Shown: piece by piece, positions 34,259-45,335 of the stretch
Layout: the number at the start of each line of letters is the position of its first letter
Numbering within the stretch: position 1 is the first letter of the stretch
Assembly (NCBI GenBank): GCA_028826165.1
Contig: JAPDFW010000118.1
Coordinates: 1 to 64,000 of the forward strand
Reading direction: 5' to 3'
DNA: 64,000 nucleotides
DNA from: Anaeramoeba ignava
Taxonomy: Eukaryota > Metamonada > Anaeramoebidae
Notes under the pieces: generated by a model
The model's database searches: none
What the model was told of the DNA's origin: nothing
What the model saw: only the letters and a program-made list of their open reading frames with translations
Made by a program: the position numbers and the translations under genes

Positions 34259-34293
34259 ATTTTTCATTTTTTTCATTTTTTTTCTTTTCAAAA
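34259..34293 (+). promoter_or_regulatory. Conserved pyrimidine leader of RCC1-BTB 3
   Basis: TTTTTCATTTTTTTTCTTTT plus CAAAA directly before the ATG, matching the leader of RCC1-BTB 2. Confidence 0.5.
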
Positions 34294-36063
34294 ATGAATG
34301 ATTGTTTATTTTTTGGTTCGAATCAATATCCAAAACTTTTAAAAAATAAACCATATAAAATAATAACAAAACCAATTCAATTTAAATTTGAAAATGAAAA
34401 TGAAAATGAAAATGAAAATGAAAATGAAAATGAAAAACAAATTAAAAAAATTTCATCAAGTTTTTCAACAATTTTCCTTTTTAAAAATGGAAAAGCAATA
34501 GAATATTCAAATCCAAATCCTGAAAAAATCCAAATTGAAGAAAATATTCAAAAAGTAACTGTTGGTTTTGGAAATGAAGCTATTTTAACAATAGAAGGAA
34601 ATGTATTTGCCAAAGGATATGATATTAATTCAAAAAATCCAAATGAATTCATCAATATTTCATCATTAATTGAAGATAAAAATGATAGAATAATTCAAGA
34701 TATTGTTTCTGGAAATAGTTCAATTTACTTATTAACTTCAAATCAAAATGCTTATGGAATTGGTTCAAATCAATTTGGTCAACTTGGTTTTGATTCTGAA
34801 ACACTTTATAAAACAGAAAAACCAATTTTAATGATGAAAAATGTTTCTAAAATATTTTCAGGAAATGCTTCACTTCATGTTTTTCTTTTAAATTCAAATC
34901 AAGAATTATTTGGATGTGGAGATAACGAATATGGTCAAATTGGATTAGGAGAATCAAGAAAAGAAATAAAAATCCAAAAATTAGCCAAAATCCAAAATAT
35001 TCCAAAAGGCAAAATAATTGATATTAAATGTGGAGATTCTCATTCAATAATGTTGATTGAAAATGAAAATCAAAATCAAAATCCAAAAAGAAAACTTTAT
35101 TCATGTGGTGCTTATCTATATAATGGACTTGGCAAATATGAAGATACTTATGAATTTACTGAAATCAAATCATCTTTATTTGAAAATGATGATAATATTC
35201 TTGAATTTTCTTGTGGACAATCTCATACTTTGATTTTAACATACAATTCAAAATTGATAGGATTTGGATGGAATTATTATGGTCAATTAGGAAATGGAGA
35301 TACAAAAAATCAATTAATTCCAATTCAAATTAAACTTCCTAAATTAAGATTTAATGAAGATATTTCTAATTATCATATTTCTTGTGGTGATTATAGATCA
35401 TTTCTTTATTATTCTCCTTCTTTTTCCAATCTTGAAGAAGATTTGATAAAACTATTTAGAAGAAAAGAATTTTGTGATATTTCATTTAAAACCAAAAATG
35501 GTTCAATAATCAAAGCTCATAAATTAATATTGAAATATAGATTAAATCAAGATGAAAATGAAATTGAAAAACTTCAAGAAATTATTTCAAAAAAATCAAT
35601 TAAAGAATCTAATCAAATATTTGAAATGATTTATTCAAACAGAATAATAAATCCAAAATTATATTCAGAAATTAAAGAAATTATTAATTTAAATGAAAAA
35701 ATTGAAGAAACAATGAAAAGAATTTATTTAAATGAAAATGAAAAAGATTTTATAATTGAAAGAGAAGAAAAACAATATAAATTTCCAAAATTAATATTAA
35801 TAATGAGAAGTGAATTATATCGAGGAATGTTTTTATCTGTAACAAATGATACTTCTAATAAAGTTACAGATTATAGTGAATTAAGTAATAAATCATTTCA
35901 AATATTTGAATATTGGATTTATTCAAATCAAATTAAAGATGAAATTCAAATTACACAAGAAATAATTGATGAAATTAAAATTGGAATTGATTATTTTCAA
36001 TTAAATCAAACAAATCCAAATTTATTTGATTTATTAATTAACAAATTTAAAAATCAAAATTAA
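34294..36063 (+). CDS. RCC1-BTB protein 3 (intact)
   Basis: Intact 589-residue paralogue, best copy of the set. It starts MNDCLFFGSNQYPKLLKN, has a short Glu-Asn run of about 15 residues, then RCC1-like repeats (YGIGSNQFGQLGF, FGCGDNEYGQIGLGE, SCGQSHTLILTYNSKLIGFG, GWNYYGQLGNGD). The BTB-like region begins LEEDLIKLFRRKEFCDISFK and the second half has FIIEREEKQYKFPKLILIMR. It is near-identical to copies 2 and 4 over long stretches, implying recent duplication or gene conversion. Probable adaptor in ubiquitin ligation or chromatin/GTPase regulation by family analogy only. The stop lies in the first TAA of the following hexamer array. Confidence 0.92.
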   Translation: MNDCLFFGSNQYPKLLKNKPYKIITKPIQFKFENENENENENENENEKQIKKISSSFSTIFLFKNGKAIEYSNPNPEKIQIEENIQKVTVGFGNEAILTIEGNVFAKGYDINSKNPNEFINISSLIEDKNDRIIQDIVSGNSSIYLLTSNQNAYGIGSNQFGQLGFDSETLYKTEKPILMMKNVSKIFSGNASLHVFLLNSNQELFGCGDNEYGQIGLGESRKEIKIQKLAKIQNIPKGKIIDIKCGDSHSIMLIENENQNQNPKRKLYSCGAYLYNGLGKYEDTYEFTEIKSSLFENDDNILEFSCGQSHTLILTYNSKLIGFGWNYYGQLGNGDTKNQLIPIQIKLPKLRFNEDISNYHISCGDYRSFLYYSPSFSNLEEDLIKLFRRKEFCDISFKTKNGSIIKAHKLILKYRLNQDENEIEKLQEIISKKSIKESNQIFEMIYSNRIINPKLYSEIKEIINLNEKIEETMKRIYLNENEKDFIIEREEKQYKFPKLILIMRSELYRGMFLSVTNDTSNKVTDYSELSNKSFQIFEYWIYSNQIKDEIQITQEIIDEIKIGIDYFQLNQTNPNLFDLLINKFKNQN

Positions 36064-36545
36064 AATTAAAATTAAAATTAAAATTAAAATTTAATAAATT
36101 AAAATTAAAATTAAAATTAAAATTAAAATTAAAATTAAAATTAAAATTAAAATTAAAATTAAAATTAAAATTAAAATTAAATTAAATTCAAAATTAAAAT
36201 TTAAAATCAAATTTTAAAATTAAAATTAAAATCAAAATTAAAATTAAAATTAAAATTAAAATTAAAATTAAAATTAAAATTAAAATTAAAATTAAAATTA
36301 AAATTAAAATTAAAATCAAAAATTAAAATTAAAATTAAAATTCAAAAAAAATCAAAATTTTTCATTTTTCTTTTTCAAAATAAAATTAAAATTAAAATTA
36401 AAATTAAAAATTAAAATTAAAAATTATCGAAAATAAATTTAAAAAAATTAAAATTAAAATTAAAATTAAAATTAAATTCGAAATTTAAAAATGAAATGAA
36501 AATTAAAATTAAAATTAAAATTAAAATTAAAAATTAAAATTAAAA
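36061..36545. repeat. (AAAATT)n array with embedded leader remnant
   Basis: Hexamer array continuing from the RCC1-BTB 3 stop. At 36359-36380 it is interrupted by TTTTTCATTTTTCTTTTTCA, a remnant of the paralogue leader. TAAAAT repeats then resume where ATGAATGATTG would be expected, with a short non-repeat island at 36424-36450. Confidence 0.85.
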
Positions 36546-38265
36546 TGGGAATGAAACAAATAAAATAGCAAAACCAATTCAATTTAAATTTGAAAATGAA
36601 AATGAAAATGAAAATGAAAATGAAAAACAAATTAAACAAATTGCATCAGGAGGTTTTTCAATAATTTTCCTTTTTAAAAATGGAAAAGCAATAGAATATT
36701 CAAATCCAAATCCTGAAAAAATTCAAATTGAAGAAAATATTCAAAAAGTAACTGTTGGTTTTGGAAATGAAGCTATTTTAACAATAGAAGGAAATGTATT
36801 TGCCAAAGGAGAAGATATTAATTCAAAAAATCCAAATGAATTCATCAATATTTCATCATTAATTGAAGATATAAATGATAGAATAATTCAAGATATTGTT
36901 TCTGGAGATAGTTCAATTTACTTATTAACTTCAAATCAAAATGTTTATGTAATTGGTTCAAATCAATATGGTCAACTTGATTTTGATTCTGAAACACTTG
37001 AAAAAACAGAAAAACCAATTTTAATGATGAAAAATGTTTCTAAAATATTTTCAGGAAATTCTTCAAATCATGTTTTTCTTTTAAATTCAAATCAAGAATT
37101 ATTTGGATGCGGAACTAATCAATTTGGTCAACTTGGATTAGGAGAATCAAGAAAAGAAAAAAAAATCCAAAACTTAACCAAAATCCAAAATATTCCAAAA
37201 GGTAAAATAATTGATATTCAATGTGGATATGATCATTCAATAATGTTGATTGAAAATGAAAATCAAAATCAAAATCCAAAAAGAAAACTTTATTCATGTG
37301 GAAATCATGAATATAATGGACTTGGCAAAAATGATGAAAATACTTGTGAATTTACTGAACTCAAATTATCTTTATTTGAAAATGATGATGATATTCTTGA
37401 TTTTTCTGTTGGAAATGAACATACTTTGATTTTAACATCCAATTCAAAACTGATTGGATTTGGAAATAATAATTTATGTCAATTAGGAAATGGAGATACA
37501 AAAAATCAATTAATTCCAATTCAAATTGAACTTCCTAAATTAAGATTTAATGAAGATATTTCCAATTATCATTTTTCTTGTGGATATTATAAATCATTTC
37601 TTTATTATTCTCCTTCTTTTTCCAATCTTGAAGAAGATTTGATAAATCTATTTAGAAGAAAAGAATTTTGTGATATTTCATTTAAAGCAGAAAATGGAGA
37701 AATAATCAAAGCTCATAAATTAATATTGAAATATAGATTAAATCAAAATCAAAATAAAATTGAAAAACTTCAAGAAATTATTTCAAAAAAATCAATTAAA
37801 GAATCAAATCAAATATTTGAAATGATTTATTCAAACAGAATAATAAATCCAAAATTATATTTTGAAATTAAAGAAATTATAAATTTAAATGAAAAAATTG
37901 AAGAAACAATGAAAAGAATTTATTTAAATGAAAATGAAAATGAAAAAGATTTTATAATTGAAAGAAAAGAAAAGAAATATAAATTTCCTAAATTAATATT
38001 AATAATGAGAAGTGAATTATATCGAGGAATGTTTTTATCTGTAACAAATGATACTTCTAATAAAGTTACAGATTATAGTGAATTAAGTAATAAATCATTT
38101 CAAATATTTGAATATTGGATTTATTCAAATCAAATTAAAAATGGAATTCAAATTACACAACAAATTATTAATGAAATTAAAATTGGAATTGATTATTTCC
38201 AATTAAATGAAACAAATCCAAATTTATTTGATTTATTAATTAAGAAATCTAATAATCAAAATTAA
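36544..38265 (+). pseudogene. RCC1-BTB 4, start region replaced by repeat
   Basis: An uninterrupted frame of 574 codons homologous to RCC1-BTB 3 from the segment AKPIQFKFENE onward. It includes a short Glu-Asn run, RCC1-like repeats (FGCGTNQFGQLGLGE, FSVGNEHTLILTSNSKLIGF) and both BTB-like halves through to ending NNQN. The first roughly 27 residues (MNDCLFFGSN onward in copies 2 and 3) are missing: upstream is TAAAATGGGAATG, whose ATGs are out of frame, preceded by an in-frame TAA at 36541. The first in-frame ATG is at 37024, which would remove about 160 residues including half of the propeller. Either a pseudogene by 5' loss, or a gene using a distant exon that I cannot find. Confidence 0.82.
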
Positions 38266-38675
38266 AATTAAAATCAAAATTAAAATCAAAATTAAAATTC
38301 AAAATTAAAATTAAAATTAAAATTAAAATTAAATTAAAAATTAAAATTAAAATTAAAATTAAAATTAAAATTAAAATTAAAATTAAAATTAAAATTAAAA
38401 TTAAAATTAAAATCAAAATCAAAATCAAAATTAAAATTAAAATTAAAATTAAAATTAAAATTTAAAATTAAAATTAAAATTAAAATTAAAATTAAAATTA
38501 AAATTAAAATTAAAATTAAAATTAAAATTAAAATTAAAATTAAAAATCAAAAAATTAAAATTAAAATTAAAATTAAAATTAAAATTAAAATTAAAATCAA
38601 AATAAAATTAAAATTAAAATTAAAATTAAAATTAAAATTAAAATTAAAATTAAAATTAAAATTAAAATTAAAAAA
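38263..38675. repeat. (AAAATT)n array after RCC1-BTB 4
   Basis: Hexamer array with occasional CAAAAT units and rare one-base slips, ending about 55 bases before the erlin stop codon on the other strand. Confidence 0.93.
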
Positions 38676-38731
38676 AATGTTCCGAATTCTTAAAAAAAAA
38701 TATTTTTTTTGTTCTTCTTTTTTGTTCCAAA

Positions 38732-41700
38732 TTAATTTTGTTTTTCTTCAATTTTTAATTTAAAAATATTTTTAACATTTGGGCCATAATGGACTTCAGA
38801 ATCTTTTGGAATTCCTTCAATCATTTTCAAAGTTAAAAATTGAGGAGAATATAATTTTAAATTTGCTTCAGATTTTTTAATTTGAAAATAAAAAAAAAAT
38901 CAAAATTAAAATCAGAATTTGAACGAATTCTTTGAGAAGTAGTTTCATCTTCAATTTCGGAAATTATTTTTTGACTTTCAATTTCAGCAATTTGTTTTTG
39001 CATTTGAATTTGTGAAACTTCTTTTTTTTCTTCAGCTTGAATTTTTGCAACGATTTTTGAAGTTTCAAAATCTTTATAATTTTATAAATAATTTAATAAA
39101 TAATTTTATAAATAATTTAATAAATAATTTTATAAATAATTTTATAAATAATTTTATATTTAATTTTATAATTAAATTTATAAATAATTTTATAATTAAT
39201 TTAATAAATAATTTAATAATTAATTTTATAATTAATTTTATAATTAATTTTATAAATAATTTTATTAAATAATTTTATTAAATAATTTTATAAATAATTT
39301 TATAAATAATTTTATATTTAATTTTATAAATAATTTTATAAATAATTTTATATTTAATTTTATAAATAATTTAATATTTAATTTTATAAATAATTTTATA
39401 GTCATAAACCCTAAAGTGCCTTAAGGAGCTCTCGACCCGAAAGTGCCGAGTGATTATTAGTCATTTTGACGTAAAGTGATTTTTGTGAATTGTGTTGTTA
39501 AAACATCCCTAATGGGAAAAAAGATATCAATAAATATTAAGAAAAAGGATTGAGAACTTTTTATTTTTAATTTTTTTTTTTTCATAATTTTTTTTCTGAT
39601 GTTTTTTTTTGGTTCTTTTTTTTTATTAATTTTTTTAAAGAAAAATTTTCAAATCTTTTCATTCATTTTTGAACTTTTTCTTATATTCCTTTCAGATTCT
39701 TTTATGGTGTTATTTCTTCTTTTGATATTCTCATTCTTTTTGAAATTAAAAAAAAAATTTTTGCAATTTTTTTCATGATGTTTTTCTTGGATGAATGTTA
39801 TCAAAAGGAAAAAATTCTTTTCCCTTTTGATCTTTTTTTTTTTGATTGATAAATGATTGAAGCCAAGGAAAAGAGATTTCATAAAATATACTTCTATATT
39901 TTCGGGATATTGATTCTTGTACTTAATTGTATCTTTAATTGAATATTATAGATTTGAAAAAATTTTTTTATTGTAATCTCCCAATCACCTCATCTAATGA
40001 AATGATATATTTCTTCCCAATTTGGAAGGAATTGTTCTTCACTCTTTCTTTTTACTCCTTTTTTCTAAATCATTGCTATGTTTCAAGTTTTTCACTCAAA
40101 AATTTTCATTATCTTTTTTCGATAAATTAATTTATAACAAAAATAAATCATCTTAGAATTTCTCTCCTTTTTTGGTACAGAGAAATCATTTGTATTAATT
40201 ATTGAGAAACAATTGGTGAAAGAACCATAATAAACAAATGTGAAAAATCCTTCAAATGGAAATTGGAATTTTTATTTTATCAATAAATGAACCTATTCAA
40301 ATTTGTAGTTAATCTTTGAACATAACTCTTATTTCACAATTCATCTCAAATTCCAGAATTTCTCCCACCTTGTTTCAATTGATTAGGGAAAGGATGAAAT
40401 TTTTAGGAAAATTTAAATCATAGGTTTTGTGGAGTGAGAAAATAGATTATATCCTTTATTAGCTTTCTTCAGATTCATCTATTCTCTTTATCATTTTTTT
40501 TTGTTTTCCTTTCTCTTATTCCCAGTCGTTATTCTGTTTAAAAAAAAAGAAAAAAAAATTTCGGCACTTTCGGGTCTGATTCGATTTGAACTGGAAAAAA
40601 TTAGTTTTTTTTTTGAACAAAAATTTCAAAACAAAACGAGAAAAATTTAATAAAAATAGAAATTATTTAAGCTAAGAAGATGTTTTATTTTATTGTTTTG
40701 TCAAAATGAATAAATCCAAAAGAGCAAATTAAATTTTCGGCACTTTCGGGTAATTGACTATATATATAATTTTATAATTAATTTTATAAAATAATTTTAT
40801 ATTTAATTTTATATTTAATTTTATAAATAATTTTATAAATAATTTTATATTTAATTTTATATTTAATTTTATATTTAATTTTATATTTAATTTTATAAAT
40901 AATTTTATATTTAATTTTATATTTAATTTTATAATTAATTTTATAAATAATTTTATAAATAATTTTATTATTAATTTAATAAATAATTTTATAAATAATT
41001 TTATTAAATAATTTAATAAATAATTTTATAAATAATTTTATAAATAATTTTATAAATAATTTTATAAATAATTTTATAAATAATTTTATATTTAATTTTA
41101 TAAATAATTTTATAAATAATTTTATAAATAATTTTATAAATAATTTTAATAAATAATTTTATAAATAATTTAATAAATAATTTAATAAATAATTTTATAA
41201 ATAATTTTATAAATAATTATATAAATAATTTTATAAATAATTTTATATTTAATTTTATAAATAATTTTATAAATAATTTTATAATTAATTTTATATTTAA
41301 TTTTATATTTAATTTTATATATAATTTTATATTTAATTTTATAAATAATTTTATAAATAATTTTAATATTTAATTTTAATATTTAATTTTATAAAATAAT
41401 TTTATAAAATAATTTTATATTTAATTTTTATTAATAATTTTATTAATAATTTAATAAATAATTTTATAAATAATTTAATAAATAATTTAATAAATAATTT
41501 AATATTTAATTTTATTAAATAATTTTATAAATAATTTTATAAATAATTTTATAATTAATTTTATAAATAATTTTATATTTAATTTTATAAATAATTTTAT
41601 ATTTAATTTTATAATTAATTTTATTAAATAAAATCTCCTTCAATTTTACTGGTTTGAGAAATTTTTTGAAGTTGTTCTTCAATTTTAATTTCTAATTTTT

Positions 41701-43612
41701 TCAATTCAATTTTTTCATAATTTGAAGCAACATCAACAGGAATTAAAGGTTTTGTAACACGAACTGATATTATTTCAATTCCTGGAGCCCAATTATTTAA
41801 ATCATGTTCCAGAGACTTTAAAAGTAATGAAACGCAACAATAAATTTGAATTTTAAATTTGAATTTGGATTTGAATTTGAATTTTAATTTGATTTTTATA
41901 AATTTGAATTTGAATTTGAATTTGAATTTGAATTTATAAATTTGGTTTTTATAAATTTGAATTTGAATTTGATTTTTATACATCTCTTATTTTATCATCA
42001 ATTGTATCAAAAAGTGAAATAAAAACTTCTTCTAATGTATGAAGTGAACAAAAGTCATTAATTTCTTGTGTTATAATATTATGAATCCAAATTTCTGAAT
42101 ATTTTGTTGAATAATTTTTTACTGTTTCCCAAACTAATTCTTTTTTTAATCTATTTACAACTTCAACTCTTTCTAAATTCATTTAATTTTAATTTTGATT
42201 TTAATTTTGAATTTGGATTTGATTTTGATTTTGATTTTGATATTGATTTTGATTTTGATTTTGATTTTAATTTTAATTTTGATTTTGATTTTAATTTGAA
42301 TTTTAATTTTAATTTTGATTTTGATTTTGATTTTGATTTTTAAATTTGATTTTGAATTTGGATTTGATTTTGATTTTGATTTTGATTTTGATTTTGATTT
42401 TGATTTTAATTTTGAATTTGAATTTGAATTTGATTTTGATTTTGATTTTGATTTTGATTTTGATTTTGATTTTTAAATTTGGATTTGATTTTGATTTTGA
42501 TTTTGAATTTGATTTTAATTTTAATTTTGATTTTAATTTTGATTTTAATTTTAATTTTGATTTTAATTTGAATTTTAATTTTAATTTTGATTTTAATTTG
42601 AATTTGATTTTATTTTTAATTTGAATTTTAATTTTGATTTTAATTTTGAATTTGAATTTGAATTTGATTTTGATTTTTAAATTTGGATTTGATTTTGATT
42701 TTGATTTTTAAATTTGATTTTGATTTTGATTTTGATTTTGATTTTGATTTTTAAATTTGATTTTGATTTTGATTTTGATTTTGATTTTGATTTTGATTTT
42801 GATTTTTAAATTTGGATTTGATTTTGATTTTGATTTTGATTTTGATTTTGATTTTTTTGATTTTTTGATTTTGATTTTGATTTTGATTTTGATTTTGATT
42901 TTGATTTTGATTTTGATTTTGATTTTAATTTTGAATTTGAATTTGAATTTTAATTTTAATTTTGATTTTGATTTTGATTTTGATTTTGATTTTGATTTTG
43001 ATTTTGATTTTAATTTTGATTTTAATTTTGATTTTGATTTTGATTTTGATTTTGATTTTGATTTTGATTTTGATTTTCATTTTGATTTTGATTTTTAAAT
43101 TTGATTTTGATTTTGATTTTGATTTTGAATTAAAATGTACCAAATTTAAGAAGAGCACCACCACTTGTTCCACAAGAAATATCTTTTATTTTATTTTATT
43201 TTATTTTGATTAAAATTAAAAATAAATTAAAAATAAAATAAAATTACTTGTAACATATTCAGTTTGAACTAAAATTGGAATATTTTCAGCACGAGTAATA
43301 AAAGGGAGTTTTAAATGCAAACCAGGTTCATCATAACCTTTTAAAAGAGCTCCTCCTCTCCAATATAAACCAATAGTTCCCTCTTTAATTTAATTTAATT
43401 TAATTTAATTTAATTTAATTTAATTTAATTTAATTTAATTTTATTTAATTTAATTTAATTTTTTTTAATTTAATTTAATTTAATTTAATTTTATTTAATT
43501 TAATTTAATTTAATTTAATTTTTTTTAACAAAAAACCTTCAACTTGATGAAAAGATTGAAGAAAAATAACAAGAGAAAAAGAAAGAATAATTCCAATCAA
43601 ATTAATTGCCAT
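38732..43612 (-). CDS. Erlin-like SPFH-domain protein
   Basis: ER membrane prohibitin-family scaffold; erlins recruit RNF170 for degradation of IP3 receptors and affect lipid homeostasis. Minus-strand exons: 43537-43612, 43248-43382, 43141-43182, 41982-42172, 41650-41815, 38925-39071 and 38732-38865. They total 891 nt (296 residues; animal erlins are about 340). The N-terminal hydrophobic span INLIGIILSFSLVIFLQSF is followed by EGTIGLYWRGGALLKG, CGTSGGALLKF, ERVEVVN, INDFCSLHTLEEVFISLFD, LNNWAPGIEIISVRVTKP and NYEKIE, all aligned with erlin. A Glu/Lys/Gln coiled coil follows, then NLKLYSPQFL matching the erlin C-terminus. Intron 5 is 2578 nt and carries an inserted element; intron 3 is 968 nt of repeat. 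The exon 6/7 junction was chosen because it alone keeps the frame. Confidence 0.92.
39080..39396. repeat. ATAAATAATTTT dodecamer array, part 1 (erlin intron 5)
   Basis: 12-nt array (ATAAATAATTTT with AATAAATAATTT and TATTTAATTTTA variants) on one side of the inserted element. The same family resumes at 40763. Confidence 0.9.
39397..40762. mobile_element. Non-autonomous element with terminal and subterminal inverted repeats
   Basis: A 1366-bp block of clearly lower A+T content than the surrounding dodecamer array inside erlin intron 5. The left end reads TATAGTCA (39397-39404), three bases, then ACCCTAAAGTGCC (39408-39420). The right end, read on the other strand, is TATAGTCA (40762-40755), three bases, then ACCCGAAAGTGCC (40751-40739). 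A second copy of ACCCGAAAGTGCC lies inside the left end (39435-39447) and its inverse inside the right end (40563-40575), an IR/DR-like arrangement. TA or TATA could be the target duplication but the flanks are too AT-rich to decide. Internal ORFs are under 80 codons and unrecognisable, so it looks like a MITE-like derivative of a DNA transposon, perhaps Tc1/mariner-type. Confidence 0.8.
40763..41632. repeat. ATAAATAATTTT dodecamer array, part 2 (erlin intron 5)
   Basis: Continuation of the array interrupted by the element, with TATTTAATTTTA, ATAAATAATTTT and AATAAATAATTT variants, ending beside the erlin exon at 41650. Confidence 0.9.
42183..43130. repeat. (GATTTT)n array in erlin intron 3
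   Basis: Hexamer array of GATTTT with AATTTT, GAATTT and GGATTT variants filling the 968-nt intron 42173-43140. A recurring composite block, TTTAAATTTGGATTTGATTT, appears several times. Long open frames on both strands are repeat artefacts. Confidence 0.93.
43385..43525. repeat. (TTTAA)n pentamer run in erlin intron 1
   Basis: TTTAATTTAA-type repeat between erlin exons 1 and 2, with rare T insertions. Confidence 0.85.
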
Positions 43613-44043
43613 TTTTAAAAAGAAAAAAATGAAAAATGAAAAATGAAAAATGAAAAATGATTTTTTAATGTTTTTTTGAATTGTAATTGTCAAATCAAAA
43701 GAAAACAAAAGAAAAGAAAAAAAAATAAAACAAAGAATTAAAAAAGAAGAAGAAGAAGAAACAAAAGAAGATAAAAAAAAAATAATCAATTAATATTTCA
43801 TTTTTCCTACAATTAATTACAGAAAAATTGAAATTGATTGATTTCAAAAAAAAAAACACAATTTAATTAGTTTTTTTTTTTTTGATAAATTGATTTATGA
43901 TTATTTAAGTGATCTGTATAAAAAGTAAAAGAAGCAACAAAATATTTTCCTATTTTTCAATTTTAATTTTAATTTAAATTTTAATTTTATAAATAAATTT
44001 AAATTTTATAAATTAATTTTATAAATAAATTTTAATTTACTGT
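43613..44043. other. Spacer between erlin start and TTBK-like stop (both minus)
   Basis: About 430 bases holding AAAAATGAAAAATGAAAAATG runs next to the erlin ATG and poly-A/poly-T stretches. No gene is supported. Confidence 0.45.
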
Positions 44044-44649
44044 TTAAAAAATTGTGCATTTTGTTCCACATTTTGTATGTTCATTTCCCAATTTATTTGA
44101 ATGTTTAACTCTTTCCAAAGTTTCTTTAACTTTTTCTAAACGCATTTCTTTCTCTTTGGATTCATTTCTTTGAATTTCATTTATATCTTTTTTAAAATGG
44201 TCTGAATTTTGTTTATTTAAATCACCATAATTAATATATTGTTCATTTTGAGTTGTTGTTGTATTTATTTTTTGGTCTTGATAAATTTCTCTCATATCAA
44301 GTATTTCGTTAATAAATTTTTGTGTAAAAATTGAATTTTGTTGATTTTGTGAATTTAAGTTATTTTCAATATTAAAAATAGGAGCATTTGGTGTTTTTTT
44401 TGCTGTTGAACTATTTATAAATTAATATTAAATTAATATTAAATTCATTTATAAAATTAAAATTAAAATTAAAATTAAAATTAAAATTAAAATTAATAAA
44501 TACATGAAAGAAGTTATTAAATTTATATCTGAATTATTTCTTTCCCAATCAAATTTCAAAGCAGGATCAAATCCATAACAAACATAAGTATTTATTAATA
44601 ATTTTTTAATAAAAGAATAATTTGGTTTTTCATCAAATTTCAATCCTAA

Positions 44650-44850
44650 AAAAATAAAATTAAAATTAAAATTAAAATTAAAATTAAAATTAAAAATAAA
44701 ATTAAAATTAAAATTAAAATTAAAATTAAATTAAATTAAATTAAATTAAAATTAAAATTAAATTAAAATTAAAATTAAAATTAAAATTAAAATTAAAATT
44801 AAAATTAAAATTAAAATTAAAATTAAAAAAAGAATTAATATTAAATTTAA
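44650..44850. repeat. (AAAATT)n array in an intron of the TTBK-like gene
   Basis: Hexamer array on the plus strand between the exons ending at 44645 and starting at 44857, with AAATT pentamer slips. Confidence 0.9.
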
Positions 44851-45168
44851 ATATACCTTTTAAATATTCAAAAAGTGTTGTAAATTGTTGTGGAAGTTCA
44901 TAAGGAAGTTTTGTTGAATTAAATATTAATTTTATTTGAAGAATTTCATCTTTTTCTTTTAAATCAGTCCAAGGAAGTCTTCCATATAAAAATTCAAGTA
45001 AACAATAAAATAAAGAAATTAAATCATCTCTTCTTCCAAGTTCCTTTTTAAAAATAAAAATTAAAAATTAAAATAAATTTTTTCTTTTTGAAATAATTTT
45101 CTTACTTTTGCTTGATGTGATTCAACAGAAGCATATCTAGCTGTTCCTCTAAAACCAACAGTTTCACG

Positions 45169-45335
45169 AAATTAAATTAAATTAAATTAAATTAAAATTA
45201 AATTAAAAATTAAATTAAAATTAAAATTAAATTAAAATTAAATTAAATTAAATTAAATTAAATTAAATTAAATTAAAAATTAAATTAAAATTAAATTAAA
45301 AATTAAATTAAATAATAACAATTGATTTGTTTAAA
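45169..45335. repeat. (AAATT)n run abutting exon 6 of the TTBK-like gene
   Basis: Pentamer/hexamer AAATT/AAAATT run that begins directly next to the first codon of exon 6 (CGT at 45166-45168), where an AG acceptor would be required on the minus strand. No such dinucleotide is present in the repeat. Confidence 0.85.

Noticed and set aside
39649-40130. Transposase or other coding gene inside the inserted element
   Set aside because: Only frames of 63-77 codons, with no catalytic motif; treated as non-autonomous.
42104-43213. Several Asp-Phe / Ile-Leu repeat frames of 80-115 codons
   Set aside because: Pure (GATTTT)n hexamer inside erlin intron 3.
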